Assembly: GCF_006335145.1 (NCBI RefSeq)
Contig: NZ_VDMN01000001.1
Coordinates: forward strand, 1,302,001 to 1,366,000
Direction of reading: 5' to 3'
From: Aliirhizobium smilacinae
Lineage (GTDB): Bacteria; Pseudomonadota; Alphaproteobacteria; Rhizobiales; Rhizobiaceae
Length of the DNA: 64,000 nt
Part shown: piece after piece, positions 46,164-55,385 of the stretch
How positions within the stretch are numbered: the stretch's first letter is position 1
Layout: each line of letters opens with the position of its first letter
The notes under the pieces: generated by a model
Told to the model about the DNA's origin: nothing
The model's database searches: none
What the model saw: only the letters and a program-made list of their open reading frames with translations
Translations under genes and position numbers: made by a program

Positions 46164-46727
46164 ATGGCAACCCGCGACCTCGTTCTCTCAGCGCTCTTTG
46201 CTGCCATCATCGTGGCTCTCGGCCTGGTTCCCCCGATTATGCTCGGCTTCATCCCGGTTCCGATCACCGCCCAGTCGCTGGGCGTGATGCTGGCGGGCGT
46301 CGTGCTCGGCGCCAAGCGCGGTACGATTGCGGTGCTGCTCGTGCTCGTGCTTGCCGCGATCGGGCTTCCGGTTCTTTCCGGCGGCCGCGGCGGCCTTGCC
46401 GTGTTCATGGCGCCGACGACCGGCTATCTGATCGGCTGGGTTCTGGCGGCGTTTACAACCGGCTACCTGTCGCAGCTTCTCGTCAGCCATAGTCAGGCCG
46501 GCTTCGTGCAGACCGTCAACTTCTTCGTCGCCGCGCTTTTTGGTGGCGTGATCGTTCTTTATGTCTGCGGCATCAGCTATCTGGCGCTGGTCACAGGCCT
46601 CGGTTTCTCCAAGGCCTTCATGGGATCGCTCGCCTTCATTCCGGGCGACGTGCTGAAGGCGCTGATCGCAGCCCTTGCCGGCCGGGCCGTCATGGTCGGG
46701 TATCCGCTCCTGCCGCAGCGGGCATGA
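46164..46727 (+). CDS. bioY: Biotin transporter substrate-binding protein BioY
   Basis: BioY, the biotin-binding S component, 187 residues with six TM helices. The family pattern is clear: RDLVLSALFAAIIVALGLVPP, FIPVPITAQSLGVMLAGVVLGAKRG, GLPVLSGGRGGLAVFMAPTTGYLIGW, and FIPGDVLKALIAALAGRAV. BioY alone can carry biotin in some rhizobia; with BioM and BioN it is a high-affinity system. It is the last gene of the operon and converges on the thioesterase gene with only 2 bp between stop codons, with no obvious terminator. Confidence 0.95.
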   Translation: MATRDLVLSALFAAIIVALGLVPPIMLGFIPVPITAQSLGVMLAGVVLGAKRGTIAVLLVLVLAAIGLPVLSGGRGGLAVFMAPTTGYLIGWVLAAFTTGYLSQLLVSHSQAGFVQTVNFFVAALFGGVIVLYVCGISYLALVTGLGFSKAFMGSLAFIPGDVLKALIAALAGRAVMVGYPLLPQRA

Positions 46728-46729
46728 AT

Positions 46730-47128
46730 TCAGTCGAGGAACGAATAGAGCCAGTCGCGCAGGTCTTCCGGCAGCGCGACCGAGCCGCCGCCTTCGTTAT
46801 CCATCGCTACCCAGACGATCTCGACTTCGGCAACCGCCTCGTCGCCGCGGGTCATCCTGACAATAAAACCCGAGGACTTGCCGCCGATCTTGCTGACGCC
46901 GACATGGGTGTGGATGATATCGCCGATTGCAAGCGGCACGTGGAATGTTGCCGAGACCTTGCCCACGATGAAGGCCGGATCATCGGATGCAGCCCTGCGG
47001 CGACGCCAGAAATCGGCGACGGCCTCTTCCGCCCGATCGACATAGACCGAGCGGAACATCTGCCCGTTCATGTCGACATCGCGGAAGGTGACGCGAAAAT
47101 CCGACGCTTTAATCCTATCCTTGACCAC
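46730..47128 (-). CDS. Acyl-CoA thioesterase (hotdog fold, 4HBT-like)
   Basis: A 132-residue hotdog-fold thioesterase. The region VTFRDVDMNGQMFRSVYVDRAEEAVADFWRRR is the 4-hydroxybenzoyl-CoA thioesterase/YbgC pattern, with DVDMNGQM in place of the usual D-x-D-xxxH. The His position is occupied by Asn-Gly, so the catalytic detail may differ. The GTG at 47128 is chosen because GGGGA lies just upstream and the family begins there; earlier starts give a low-complexity extension overlapping the divergent deacetylase gene. The substrate is unknown. Confidence 0.8.
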   Translation of the reverse strand: MVKDRIKASDFRVTFRDVDMNGQMFRSVYVDRAEEAVADFWRRRRAASDDPAFIVGKVSATFHVPLAIGDIIHTHVGVSKIGGKSSGFIVRMTRGDEAVAEVEIVWVAMDNEGGGSVALPEDLRDWLYSFLD

Positions 47129-47270
47129 GTTTTCCCCTGAACCGCTATTTCCCCAGGCGTTATTCTTTCCGTCCAAACAAACGCAAGAGCAAGGGCTGGC
47201 GCTTGAAAAAGTGCCGCGGATGCGCCATGTCGTGAACATCCCACGCCGGGGTACACGACGGGAACGCCGC

Positions 47271-48203
47271 ATGACCACGCGCCTTTACGAACATCAGATA
47301 TTCCTTGAACACCCCGCACCGGAAGGTCATCCCGAACGGCCGGACCGGCTGCGTTCGCTGGCAATTGCGCTGCAGCATCCGAATTTCGACGCGCTTGACC
47401 GCAAGCAAGCGCCTCAGGCCAACGAGGATGCCGTTCTTCTAGCGCATCCGGAAGATCATCTGCGCGCCGTCATGCGCGAAATTCCCGAAGAGGACATTAT
47501 CCGGCAGGTCGAAGCCGATACCTATGTCGGTCCGAAAAGCCTACAGGCAGCGCTGACCGGCATCGGCGGAGCGATGGCCGCCGTCGACGACGTGATGACC
47601 GGCAAGGTGGACAATGCCTTCGTTGCGGCCCGACCGCCCGGCCATCATGCCGAGAAATCGAAGGCCATGGGCTTCTGCCTGTTCAACAACGCGGCAATCG
47701 CCGCGCGCCATGCGCAGCAGACCTATGGGGTCGAGCGGGTAGCGATCGTTGACTGGGACGTGCATCACGGCAACGGAACCCAGGACATCTTCTGGGACGA
47801 TCCCTCGGTGCTGTTCTGCTCGACGCACCAGATGCCGCTTTATCCGGGCACCGGCGCGAAAAACGAGACGGGCGCGAAGAATACGGTGGTCAATGCGCCG
47901 CTTTCGCCCAATGACGGCAGCGAACATTTCCGCGAGGCGTTCAAGGATCGCGTATTGCCGAAACTTAACGATTTCCGTCCGGATTTCATCATCATTTCCG
48001 CCGGTTTCGACGCTCACCACCGCGATCCCCTGGCGCAGATCAACCTTGTCGGCGACGATTTCGACTGGGCAACCGGGCGGCTGATGGAAATTGCTGGGAA
48101 ATACGCCAACAACCGGGTCGTCAGCCTGCTCGAGGGCGGTTATGATCTGGAAGGACTGGCGGAATCCGCCGGCATGCATATCTGCAGATTGATGAGAGGA
48201 TGA
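47271..48203 (+). CDS. Histone-deacetylase-like (acetylpolyamine/acuC superfamily) protein
   Basis: A 310-residue member of the arginase/deacetylase superfamily, zinc-dependent amidohydrolase. Zinc and catalytic motifs are seen: [25 protein letters not shown] (His-His pair), [14 protein letters not shown] (Asp and His ligands), [15 protein letters not shown] (Asp ligand), and [13 protein letters not shown]. In bacteria, these act on acetylated polyamines, acetoin-related or unknown substrates. The ATG at 47271 ([27 protein letters not shown]) fits the family start. xseB follows with almost no gap. Confidence 0.9.
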   Translation: MTTRLYEHQIFLEHPAPEGHPERPDRLRSLAIALQHPNFDALDRKQAPQANEDAVLLAHPEDHLRAVMREIPEEDIIRQVEADTYVGPKSLQAALTGIGGAMAAVDDVMTGKVDNAFVAARPPGHHAEKSKAMGFCLFNNAAIAARHAQQTYGVERVAIVDWDVHHGNGTQDIFWDDPSVLFCSTHQMPLYPGTGAKNETGAKNTVVNAPLSPNDGSEHFREAFKDRVLPKLNDFRPDFIIISAGFDAHHRDPLAQINLVGDDFDWATGRLMEIAGKYANNRVVSLLEGGYDLEGLAESAGMHICRLMRG

Positions 48204-48208
48204 AGGAC

Positions 48209-48475
48209 ATGACCGAAACCACACGGGATCTGGATGGCCAGGTCGATGTGAGCGGCTATTCCTTCGAAAAGGCCGTCGCCGAACTGGAAAGCATCGTTGC
48301 GCGGCTGGAACGCGGCGACGTGGCGCTCGACGAATCCATTGCCATCTACGAGCGCGGCGAAGCGCTGAAGAAGCATTGTGAAAACCTGCTCACCGCCGCC
48401 GAAAACCGCATCGAGAAAATCCGCCTCGACCGCGCCGGCAAGGTGCAGGGCGTGGAGCCGCTCGACGGCGAATAA
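48209..48475 (+). CDS. xseB: Exodeoxyribonuclease VII small subunit
   Basis: Small subunit XseB of exonuclease VII, which degrades single-stranded DNA to oligonucleotides. It is 88 residues from ATG 48209, which has AGAGG 9 nt upstream; an ATG at 48200 overlapping the preceding stop codon is the alternative. The family core is [51 protein letters not shown], an antiparallel coiled-coil pair. xseA is not in the window. The gene order deacetylase-xseB-dxs is typical of rhizobia, but here two extra genes lie before dxs. Confidence 0.93.
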   Translation: MTETTRDLDGQVDVSGYSFEKAVAELESIVARLERGDVALDESIAIYERGEALKKHCENLLTAAENRIEKIRLDRAGKVQGVEPLDGE

Positions 48476-48523
48476 TGCAGATCGGCGGCAATTGAAATCA
48501 TAGGTTGCCATGGCCGGTTTCAC

Positions 48524-48552
48524 TCGACTGTCATACTGTTCCTTCCTATATT
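48524..48552 (+). promoter_or_regulatory. Predicted sigma-70-type promoter giving a leaderless mRNA
   Basis: A -35-like TCGACT (48524-48529, one mismatch to TTGACT), a 17-bp spacer and a -10 TATATT (48547-48552). A start about 7 nt downstream would fall on the A of the ATG at 48559, and no Shine-Dalgarno sequence precedes that ATG, consistent with a leaderless transcript. Confidence 0.45.
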
Positions 48553-48558
48553 ATCCGT

Positions 48559-49047
48559 ATGGACAAGGATCAGGTCATCGCCAAGCTCAGAGAGCACGAG
48601 ACGGAGCTGCGCGCCGCGGGCGCTGAGCGGATGTCGATCTTTGGCTCGGTGGCCCGTGGCGAGGCGACCGAGGACTTCGATATCGATCTGTCTAAAGGCT
48701 CACTGACACGCATTCGCGATATTTTGGAGAACGGTTCTGCCGCTCTTGCCTATACGAAGGGCATGGACTTCGAAGCCTATATGGGAAACGGTCTTGTGCG
48801 GGATGCAACCGAACGCTGCTTCACTCGAATAGCGGAAGCGGGGGCCAAACTTGGGTCATTGGCGGTAGAGCTGTTTCCCAATCATGACTGGCTGGCGATG
48901 CGGCATCTGGGCAATGTCCTCTGCCACGATTACGACGGCGTTCTGGATGAGACGATCTGGTCGATGATCACCGATCGCCTCCCTCCCCTCATCGTTGAAC
49001 TGGAAACCTTCCTGGCCCAATATCCCGAAGATCAGGAAACGCTCTAG
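48559..49047 (+). CDS. Fused MNT nucleotidyltransferase-like / HepT-like protein
   Basis: A 162-residue in-frame fusion of parts of the two components of the MntA-HepT toxin-antitoxin system. Residues 1-48 match the start of a minimal nucleotidyltransferase, with the full GSx10DxD motif (G29-S30 ... D41-I-D43). From about 49 the sequence is HepT-like (LTRIRDILENG ... YTKGMDFEAYMGNG ... RDATERCFTRIAEAGAKLG ... MRHLGNVLCHDYD ... IWSMITDRLPPL). A normal MntA continues for about 50 residues, including its third catalytic carboxylate; that section is missing. It is probably the remnant of an internal deletion of roughly 150 bp, although a functional fusion is possible. It interrupts the usual xseB-dxs adjacency. 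Confidence 0.75.
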   Translation: MDKDQVIAKLREHETELRAAGAERMSIFGSVARGEATEDFDIDLSKGSLTRIRDILENGSAALAYTKGMDFEAYMGNGLVRDATERCFTRIAEAGAKLGSLAVELFPNHDWLAMRHLGNVLCHDYDGVLDETIWSMITDRLPPLIVELETFLAQYPEDQETL

Positions 49048-49056
49048 CGAGGCCCC

Positions 49057-49992
49057 ATGTCGTTTTTCCCTGGAACCGATCCCGCCGCCGGCGATGCTTT
49101 TGCCTGCGATGCGATCGAAAATCTCATCATCCCGCGATCCAGCGACATCGGCGGATTTTCCGTGCGGCGAGCACTGCCGAGCCGGCAGCGGCGGCTGGTC
49201 GGGCCGTTCATCTTTTTCGATCGCATGGGGCCGGCCATTCTCAAGCCCGATGAGGCGCTGGATGTGAAGCCGCATCCGCATATCGGGCTGTCGACCGTGA
49301 CCTACCTGTTCGACGGAGAGATCAAGCATCGCGACAGTCTCGGCACCGAACTTGTCATCAAGCCGGGCGACATCAACCTGATGACCGCCGGGCGCGGCAT
49401 TACACATTCGGAACGCACGCCGGAAAATCTGCGCGGGCATCCGCTCTCCATGTCCGGGCTGCAGACCTGGCTGGCACTGCCGGATAACAAGGAAGAGATC
49501 GATCCAGCCTTCGCCCATACCGGCCGGGAGGTGATGCCCGAGATCAACTGGGACGGCGCGCATGGGCGCGTGGTGATCGGTGCATTCGAGGGACTTTCCT
49601 CGCCGGTCGCGACCTTCACCGATACGCTCTATGTCGATCTGCGGCTCGAGCCCGGCAAAAGCTTCCCCTTTGGCGCAGGTCACGAAGAACGGGCGCTCTA
49701 TATCCTCGCCGGGGAACTGGAGATCGCCGGTGATAGATTCGCCCCCGATCAGCTGCTGGTTTTTCGGGCCGGTGACGAGATCACGCTTCGCGCGGGGCCG
49801 CTCGGCTGTCACGTCATGCTGTTCGGTGGGGCGGCACTGAACTCGAAGCGTTACATCTGGTGGAACTTCGTTTCCTCGTCGAAAGAGCGGATCGAAAAGG
49901 CCAAGGAAGAGTGGCGAACGGGCCGTTTTGATATCGTTCCGGGCGACGAAGAAGAGTTCGTACCGTTACCCTCCCCCTTGCCCGCAGGCTAA
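49057..49992 (+). CDS. Pirin family protein
   Basis: A 311-residue bicupin of the pirin family. The N-terminal cupin contains the metal ligands in FDRMGPAILKPDEALDVKPHPHIGLSTVTYLFDGEIKHRDSLG and MTAGRGITHSER; the second cupin carries EERALYILAGELEI. Bacterial pirins include quercetin 2,3-dioxygenase and regulators, but the true substrate is usually unknown. It starts 9 bp after the MNT-HepT fusion gene and ends about 100 bp before dxs, and it may belong to the same insertion. Confidence 0.92.
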   Translation: MSFFPGTDPAAGDAFACDAIENLIIPRSSDIGGFSVRRALPSRQRRLVGPFIFFDRMGPAILKPDEALDVKPHPHIGLSTVTYLFDGEIKHRDSLGTELVIKPGDINLMTAGRGITHSERTPENLRGHPLSMSGLQTWLALPDNKEEIDPAFAHTGREVMPEINWDGAHGRVVIGAFEGLSSPVATFTDTLYVDLRLEPGKSFPFGAGHEERALYILAGELEIAGDRFAPDQLLVFRAGDEITLRAGPLGCHVMLFGGAALNSKRYIWWNFVSSSKERIEKAKEEWRTGRFDIVPGDEEEFVPLPSPLPAG

Positions 49993-50095
49993 AATCGATT
50001 AGAACCAAGTATTCGTGAAACTTGAAAAAGTCCGTTTTCTGCTCATCTTTCGAGACGAAACGTTTCAAGAAAACAAGAAGAGAAAGCCAGCTTCC

Positions 50096-52015
50096 GTGAC
50101 TTCCCTGCCCGCGACGCCGCTGCTCGACACCGTCAAGCTTCCCGCAGACCTTCGAAAAGTCGATGACCGAGACCTGCCGAAGCTCGCCCGCGAAGTGCGC
50201 GACGAGATGATCGATGCCGTCTCCAAGACAGGCGGGCATCTGGGGGCCGGCCTCGGCGTGGTCGAGCTGACGATCGCCATCCACAAGGTTTTCAACACGC
50301 CCGACGACAGGCTGATCTTCGATGTCGGCCACCAGTGTTATCCGCACAAGATCCTCACCGGGCGCCGTGACCGCATCCGTACCCTGCGCCAGGAAGACGG
50401 GCTTTCCGGCTTCACGCGACGAGCGGAAAGCGAATACGATCCCTTCGGCGCCGCACATTCCTCCACCTCTATCTCCGCCGGCCTCGGCATGGCGGTCGGT
50501 GCGGAGCTTGCAGGCAAGAAGCGCAATGTGATCTCCATCATCGGCGACGGTTCGATGTCGGCCGGCATGGCGTTCGAGGCGCTCAACAATGCCGGCGCGC
50601 TGGATGCCCGGCTGATCGTCATCCTCAACGACAACGACATGTCGATCGCCCCGCCGACCGGCGCGATGAGCGCCTATCTGGCACGTCTGGCCTCCGGCCG
50701 CGCCTATATGGGCGTGCGCGAGATGGGCAAGAAGCTGACCGGGTATCTGGGCAAATCCATCGACCGGGCGATCACCCGCGCCGTCGAACATGCCCGCGGT
50801 TACGTCACCGGCGGGACGATGTTCGAAGAACTCGGCTTCTATCATATCGGCCCGATTGACGGTCATTCCTTCGATCATCTTCTGCCTGTGCTGCGCAATG
50901 TGCGCGACAATGCCCATGGTCCGGTGCTGATCCATGTGGTCACGCAGAAGGGCAAGGGTTATCCGCCGGCGGAAGCCGCGGCCGACAAATATCACGGCGT
51001 CAACAAGTTCGACGTCATCACCGGCGCGCAGACGAAGGCCAAGCCGAACGCGCCCTCCTATACGAGCGTCTTCGGTGACGCGCTGGTGCAGGAAGCCGGC
51101 TTCGACGACAGGATCGTCGGCATCACCGCCGCCATGCCCGATGGCACCGGTCTCGGCAAGATGCTTCAAGCCTATCCGTCGCGCACGTTCGATGTCGGCA
51201 TTGCCGAACAGCATGCCGTGACCTTTGCGGCCGGCCTTGCGACGGAAGGTTTCAAGCCGTTCTGCGCCATCTACTCCACCTTCCTGCAGCGCGGTTACGA
51301 CCAGGTCGTGCATGACGTGGCGATCCAGGGATTGCCGGTCCGCTTCCCGATCGACCGCGCCGGTTTCGTTGGTGCCGACGGGCCGACCCATGCGGGATCT
51401 TTCGACACGACCTTCCTCGCCACCCTGCCGGGCATGGTGGTGATGGCGGCCGCCGACGAGGCGGAGTTGAAGCATATGGTGCGCACCGCCGTCGCCTATG
51501 ACGACGGCCCGATCTCGTTCCGTTATCCGCGCGGCGAAGGCGTTGGCGTCGAGCTACCCGAGCGCGGCGAAATCCTGCAGATCGGCAAGGGCCGCATCGT
51601 CAAGGAAGGCTCCAAGGTCGCGATCCTTTCGTTCGGCACACGGCTGAAGGACTGTTTGCTGGCCGCCGAAGATCTCGAGGCCGCAGGCCTTTCGACGACC
51701 GTTGCCGATGCACGTTTTGCAAAACCGCTCGACCACGAGCTGATCCGCCAGCTGGCCCGCCACCACGAGGTGCTGATCACCATCGAGGAAGGTGCGGTCG
51801 GTGGCTTCGGCAGTCATGTGCTGCAGTTCCTCGCCACAGAGGGCCTGCTCGACCACGGACTGAAGGTTCGCTCTCTGGTGCTGCCTGACATCTGGATGGA
51901 GCAGGCAAGCCCGGACGTCATGTATGCCAAGGCCGGCCTCGACCGCGCCGGCATCGTCAAGACCGTGTTCGGTGCGCTTGGAAAGACCGTGATCGGCGTG
52001 GGTGCAGCGAGCTAA
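50096..52015 (+). CDS. dxs: 1-deoxy-D-xylulose-5-phosphate synthase
   Basis: Dxs condenses pyruvate and glyceraldehyde 3-phosphate, the first step of the MEP isoprenoid pathway, using thiamine diphosphate. It is 639 residues from the GTG at 50096 ([22 protein letters not shown]); a longer frame to 50015 adds an unrelated basic tail. The ThDP motif is [18 protein letters not shown], the N-terminal [19 protein letters not shown] is conserved, and the transketolase-like central domain includes [17 protein letters not shown]. ispH of the same pathway is in the window at 7660-8688. Confidence 0.97.
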   Translation: MTSLPATPLLDTVKLPADLRKVDDRDLPKLAREVRDEMIDAVSKTGGHLGAGLGVVELTIAIHKVFNTPDDRLIFDVGHQCYPHKILTGRRDRIRTLRQEDGLSGFTRRAESEYDPFGAAHSSTSISAGLGMAVGAELAGKKRNVISIIGDGSMSAGMAFEALNNAGALDARLIVILNDNDMSIAPPTGAMSAYLARLASGRAYMGVREMGKKLTGYLGKSIDRAITRAVEHARGYVTGGTMFEELGFYHIGPIDGHSFDHLLPVLRNVRDNAHGPVLIHVVTQKGKGYPPAEAAADKYHGVNKFDVITGAQTKAKPNAPSYTSVFGDALVQEAGFDDRIVGITAAMPDGTGLGKMLQAYPSRTFDVGIAEQHAVTFAAGLATEGFKPFCAIYSTFLQRGYDQVVHDVAIQGLPVRFPIDRAGFVGADGPTHAGSFDTTFLATLPGMVVMAAADEAELKHMVRTAVAYDDGPISFRYPRGEGVGVELPERGEILQIGKGRIVKEGSKVAILSFGTRLKDCLLAAEDLEAAGLSTTVADARFAKPLDHELIRQLARHHEVLITIEEGAVGGFGSHVLQFLATEGLLDHGLKVRSLVLPDIWMEQASPDVMYAKAGLDRAGIVKTVFGALGKTVIGVGAAS

Positions 52016-52023
52016 CCGCCTTT

Positions 52024-52611
52024 TCAGTTGCGCTGGCCTTGCATCATCATGTCGAATTCCACCACGTTGGAATAGATCGGCGTGCCGACATCCATGGCGT
52101 AGTGCGACCGGAGTATTCGGCCGCTGACGGTAAAACCGATGGTCCTGCCGTTCCACGAGGTCAGCTTCACATCGAAACTTTCCGCGCCACTATGCCCCTT
52201 GGCCGTCAGCGTGCCGGTGATGTGAGCGCTATCCGGACCCGTTTGATCGACACGATCGGACCGGAAGGTAATCGTGTCGTAATTATCGGTATCGAAAACC
52301 GCGCTGGACCGCAGAAACGCATCCACTCGCGTTTGACCCGTGGCGACGCTTTGCGGTTTCAGCTCGAAACTCACCATTGCATGGGTCAGATCTCCGGCCT
52401 TGAGATTAAAGCTGCCGGAGAATTTGGCGAAATTTCCTTTGATGCCGCCGCCGCCGACCTGATCGACGTGAAAGCGGATGCTGGACGAGCTGGTGATCGC
52501 GTAACGCCCGGCAGCCTCCATAAGACTGGGAGTGTTGGTCACCGCTGACGCGAGTTGCGGAAACGTCGAACAAAAAGCCATTGCGGCAAAAATTGTGGTT
52601 CTTCGGATCAT
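52024..52611 (-). CDS. YceI family periplasmic protein
   Basis: A 195-residue exported lipocalin-like protein of the YceI family, whose members bind isoprenoid or quinone-like lipids in a beta-barrel. Signal peptide about residues 1-23 (ending QLASA). The domain starts AAGRYAITSSSSIRFHVDQ, with KGNFAKFSGSF, DTDNYDTITFRSDRV, and LTAKGHSGAESFDVKLT. Its gene is next to a cytochrome b561 gene (28 bp apart), a recurring pairing that suggests shared quinone or redox function. Confidence 0.9.
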   Translation of the reverse strand: MIRRTTIFAAMAFCSTFPQLASAVTNTPSLMEAAGRYAITSSSSIRFHVDQVGGGGIKGNFAKFSGSFNLKAGDLTHAMVSFELKPQSVATGQTRVDAFLRSSAVFDTDNYDTITFRSDRVDQTGPDSAHITGTLTAKGHSGAESFDVKLTSWNGRTIGFTVSGRILRSHYAMDVGTPIYSNVVEFDMMMQGQRN

Positions 52612-52639
52612 GATACGTCACCTCCCTGACGGATCTTTT

Positions 52640-53209
52640 TCATCGATGGCCGCGAAAACCGAGCATGCGGAGCAAAACGGAATCGCGCCGTACATAGTGA
52701 TGATAGAGCGCAACGCTGGCATGCAGTGCCACCAGCGCGAGGACGAGATAGGCGAGCACGGCATGTGCTGTTGTCCACCACGCTTCGGCGGCATCGGATT
52801 TCGCGACCGGCAGATGCGGGATGACGAAGAGATCAAAAGCGAAAGTCGGAATTTCCAGCGTTGAGACAGAAGCGATCATCCAGCCCGCAAGCGGAACCGC
52901 CAGCGCCAGGAGAAACAGCAGGTGATGCATGCCTCGAGCGGCCCGATGCTCGAGAGGGCTGATGCCGGCCACCGGTTTCGGCTGCGCAGCGAAAAGCGAA
53001 TGGACAAAGCGTATCAGCGATACAAGCAGCGCCAACATGCCGAAAGACTTGTGCCATTGAAAAAGCGAAAACTGCAATGCCGGGTCGATGGACCCGCGCG
53101 TCATCACGAAGCCGAGCATGATCAGCCCGAGGATCAACACAGCGACCAGCCAATGCAGCGTGATCGTCAGAGAACCATACCGATCAGGACCTTTGGCATG
53201 ACAATGCAT
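52640..53209 (-). CDS. Cytochrome b561-type di-heme membrane protein
   Basis: A 189-residue protein with four TM helices and the heme-ligand histidines of the bacterial cytochrome b561 (CybB) family: HWLVAVLILGLIML, LFQWHKSFGMLALLVSLIRFVHSLF, MHHLLFLLALAVPLAGW, and HAVLAYLVLALVALHASVALYHHYVRRDSVL. It probably exchanges electrons with ubiquinol in the inner membrane. It is transcribed with the YceI gene. Confidence 0.9.
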   Translation of the reverse strand: MHCHAKGPDRYGSLTITLHWLVAVLILGLIMLGFVMTRGSIDPALQFSLFQWHKSFGMLALLVSLIRFVHSLFAAQPKPVAGISPLEHRAARGMHHLLFLLALAVPLAGWMIASVSTLEIPTFAFDLFVIPHLPVAKSDAAEAWWTTAHAVLAYLVLALVALHASVALYHHYVRRDSVLLRMLGFRGHR

Positions 53210-53328
53210 GACTGGATTTTCCGATGCCTGTCCCGGCAGCTTTGCGCCGGGTTGGCGGCGGCTTCAACTCACAATCACTTGCGTCGTCTTAAAATATACC
53301 GAGCGATCGACCGTGACTGGTATCCCGG

Positions 53329-54435
53329 TCAGGCCGGATTTGCCCCGTCAAACTGCAGACGGGTGGAGGAACTGCGCAATCTGTGCCGCTCGAGGAACCA
53401 GCCAAGTGCCAGATGTATGGCGCAGCCCGCGAAAAGGATTGCCATCTGCACGCCGAGCGGCGCATGCGGGTTCACATCCATGTAAACGCTTGCGGATGCC
53501 GACAGAACGATACCGATCGAAAAGATTGGAAGGCTGTGCCGGCCGATCATCGAGACAGGCCGCAGCCAGCTCAATCGAGCAGCTTTTTTGACTATGTCGA
53601 GGTTCCAGGCGAGATAGAGAATGGCCAGAGCATCGACGATGCGCAGCGGCCCGCTGTTTGTCTTGGAGACCAGCTCCCTGTAGAAGCCCTGATAGGGCAG
53701 CTGCGCCCACTCCAGGAAATAGGCGAGATTCATCGGAATGGCGAGGATGGCGAAGACTGCTGCCAGTGCGAACGCCATTCTGTTATAGGGTAAGGGATCG
53801 CGTCCGGTCCTGATACGGATGCCGAGGACGACACCGATCGTGAAGATCAGCTGCCACGACAGCGGATCGAAATACCAGTGACCGCCTTCCTGAGCGAGGT
53901 TCGAAAGGTTCACGTGGCCCAGGCCTGCAATGACCCAGAGCGCAGCCGAAATCCCCACCAGCAGTAGGGGAAACCGATCATAAAGCACGAATACGAACGG
54001 CACCCAGAGCATCAGCACGATATACATCGGCAGAATATCGAGATCTCCCGGCATATAGACCAGCAGCAGCGCCTGTATTCCGCGCCAAAGCGGGTCGGCA
54101 AGAAAACCGGACACATATTCAACGACGCTGGTGTCGGCATATTCTATCGCCACCATGGAGGCGAATGCCGCCATAATCAGGAACAGCAGTAGATGCGCGA
54201 GATAGATGCGCCAGGCGCGGCGCCAAGGGCGCAGTAAGGAGAGATCGGCATTCGGGCGATAATAGGCGAGCGCGGAGGACATGCCGGCGAGCAACACGAA
54301 GAGTTCGGACGCGTCTGCAAAACCGCGCGAATGCTGGAACGTGGCAGAGAAGGTGAATTCGGCATGGCCAATAAAGATCAGCAGCAGCGTAATGCCGCGC
54401 AGAAGATCGATCCTGACTTCGCGTTGAATGCCCAT
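53329..54435 (-). CDS. OpgC-domain membrane acyltransferase
   Basis: A 368-residue integral membrane protein with about ten TM helices. The start IQREVRIDLLRGITLLLIFIGHA, the YLAHLLLFL segment and FELFVLLAGMSSALAYYR-like SELFVLLAG fit the OpgC/acyltransferase-3-like family. Brucella/Rhizobium-type OpgC succinylates cyclic beta-glucans. The substrate is inferred from the family only. It lies between the b561 gene and tlyA and is a monocistronic minus-strand unit. Confidence 0.85.
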   Translation of the reverse strand: MGIQREVRIDLLRGITLLLIFIGHAEFTFSATFQHSRGFADASELFVLLAGMSSALAYYRPNADLSLLRPWRRAWRIYLAHLLLFLIMAAFASMVAIEYADTSVVEYVSGFLADPLWRGIQALLLVYMPGDLDILPMYIVLMLWVPFVFVLYDRFPLLLVGISAALWVIAGLGHVNLSNLAQEGGHWYFDPLSWQLIFTIGVVLGIRIRTGRDPLPYNRMAFALAAVFAILAIPMNLAYFLEWAQLPYQGFYRELVSKTNSGPLRIVDALAILYLAWNLDIVKKAARLSWLRPVSMIGRHSLPIFSIGIVLSASASVYMDVNPHAPLGVQMAILFAGCAIHLALGWFLERHRLRSSSTRLQFDGANPA

Positions 54436-54629
54436 AGGTGTCTCCGCGACAAGATCTCCATGAATGCCGCAGCCCCGTTCCTAGCGAAAAATCGCTACTG
54501 CTCGCTTTACGCGCTCCGAATTATTTTAGCGATTTTCGACTTATGCCCGATTTCGGGATTTTCCGCCGGTTGCAACGGCAAGGCGCCATTGCTCTTGCCT
54601 TGCGGACGGGAAACCGCCAAGAGAGCCGC

Positions 54630-55385
54630 ATGAACCAGAATTCCTCATCCGTACGCCTCGACCAGCTGCTGGTCACGCTCAACCTTTTCGACAGCCGCTC
54701 GCGGGCGCGCGACGCGATTGCGCGCGGAACCGTCAAGGTCGACGGCAAGGTCATTACCAAGCCGGCGCAGACCGTATCGGCGGAAGCTGAAATCGTCGTC
54801 GATGATCCGGCAAGCACCTATGTCTCGCGGGCCGCGCTGAAACTGATTGCGGCGCTCGACCATTTCGGTCTCGACCCGGAAGGCCTCACCTGCCTCGATG
54901 TCGGCGCTTCGACGGGTGGCTTTACACAGGTTCTGCTGGAGCGCGGAGCTGCCCATGTCATCGCCGTCGATGTCGGCCATGACCAGATGCATGAGCGACT
55001 GAGGAACGACGAGCGCGTCACCAATATCGAAGGGTTGAACGCCCGCGAGATGACCGCTGACGACATCGATGACGAGCCGGTCGATTTCATCGTCTCCGAC
55101 GTCTCGTTCATCTCGCTGAAGCTTGCGCTGCCGCCGGCACTGGATCTGGCGGAACCGGGCACAGCTTGCGTGCTGCTGGTCAAGCCGCAATTTGAGGCGG
55201 GGCGGGACAATGTCGGCAAGAGCGGGCTTTTGAAGCAGCCGGAGACGGCACCGGACGTTGCGGCGGAACTGGAGCGCTGGCTTGTCGAGGAGATGGGCTG
55301 GACAAGCCTTGGCCTGATCCCCTCGCCGATTGCCGGGGGAGACGGCAATGTCGAATTCCTGCTTGGCGGAAGGAAACCATCGTGA
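54630..55385 (+). CDS. TlyA family rRNA 2'-O-methyltransferase
   Basis: A 251-residue TlyA-type protein (annotated historically as hemolysin A). The N-terminal S4 RNA-binding domain (VRLDQLLVTLNLFDSRSRARDAIARGTVKVDGKVITKPAQTV) precedes a FtsJ/RrmJ-like methyltransferase (CLDVGASTGGFTQVLLERGAAHVIAVDVGHDQM; VSDVSFISLKLALPPAL; VLLVKPQFEAG), with the catalytic K-D-K-E residues apparently in place. In mycobacteria it methylates 16S and 23S rRNA and affects capreomycin sensitivity. The ATG at 54630 is preceded by AGAG and fits the S4 domain start. Confidence 0.92.
   Translation: MNQNSSSVRLDQLLVTLNLFDSRSRARDAIARGTVKVDGKVITKPAQTVSAEAEIVVDDPASTYVSRAALKLIAALDHFGLDPEGLTCLDVGASTGGFTQVLLERGAAHVIAVDVGHDQMHERLRNDERVTNIEGLNAREMTADDIDDEPVDFIVSDVSFISLKLALPPALDLAEPGTACVLLVKPQFEAGRDNVGKSGLLKQPETAPDVAAELERWLVEEMGWTSLGLIPSPIAGGDGNVEFLLGGRKPS

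Noticed and set aside
52016..52023. Terminator between dxs and the YceI gene
   Set aside because: The convergent genes are 8 bp apart and no hairpin is visible in or next to the gap.
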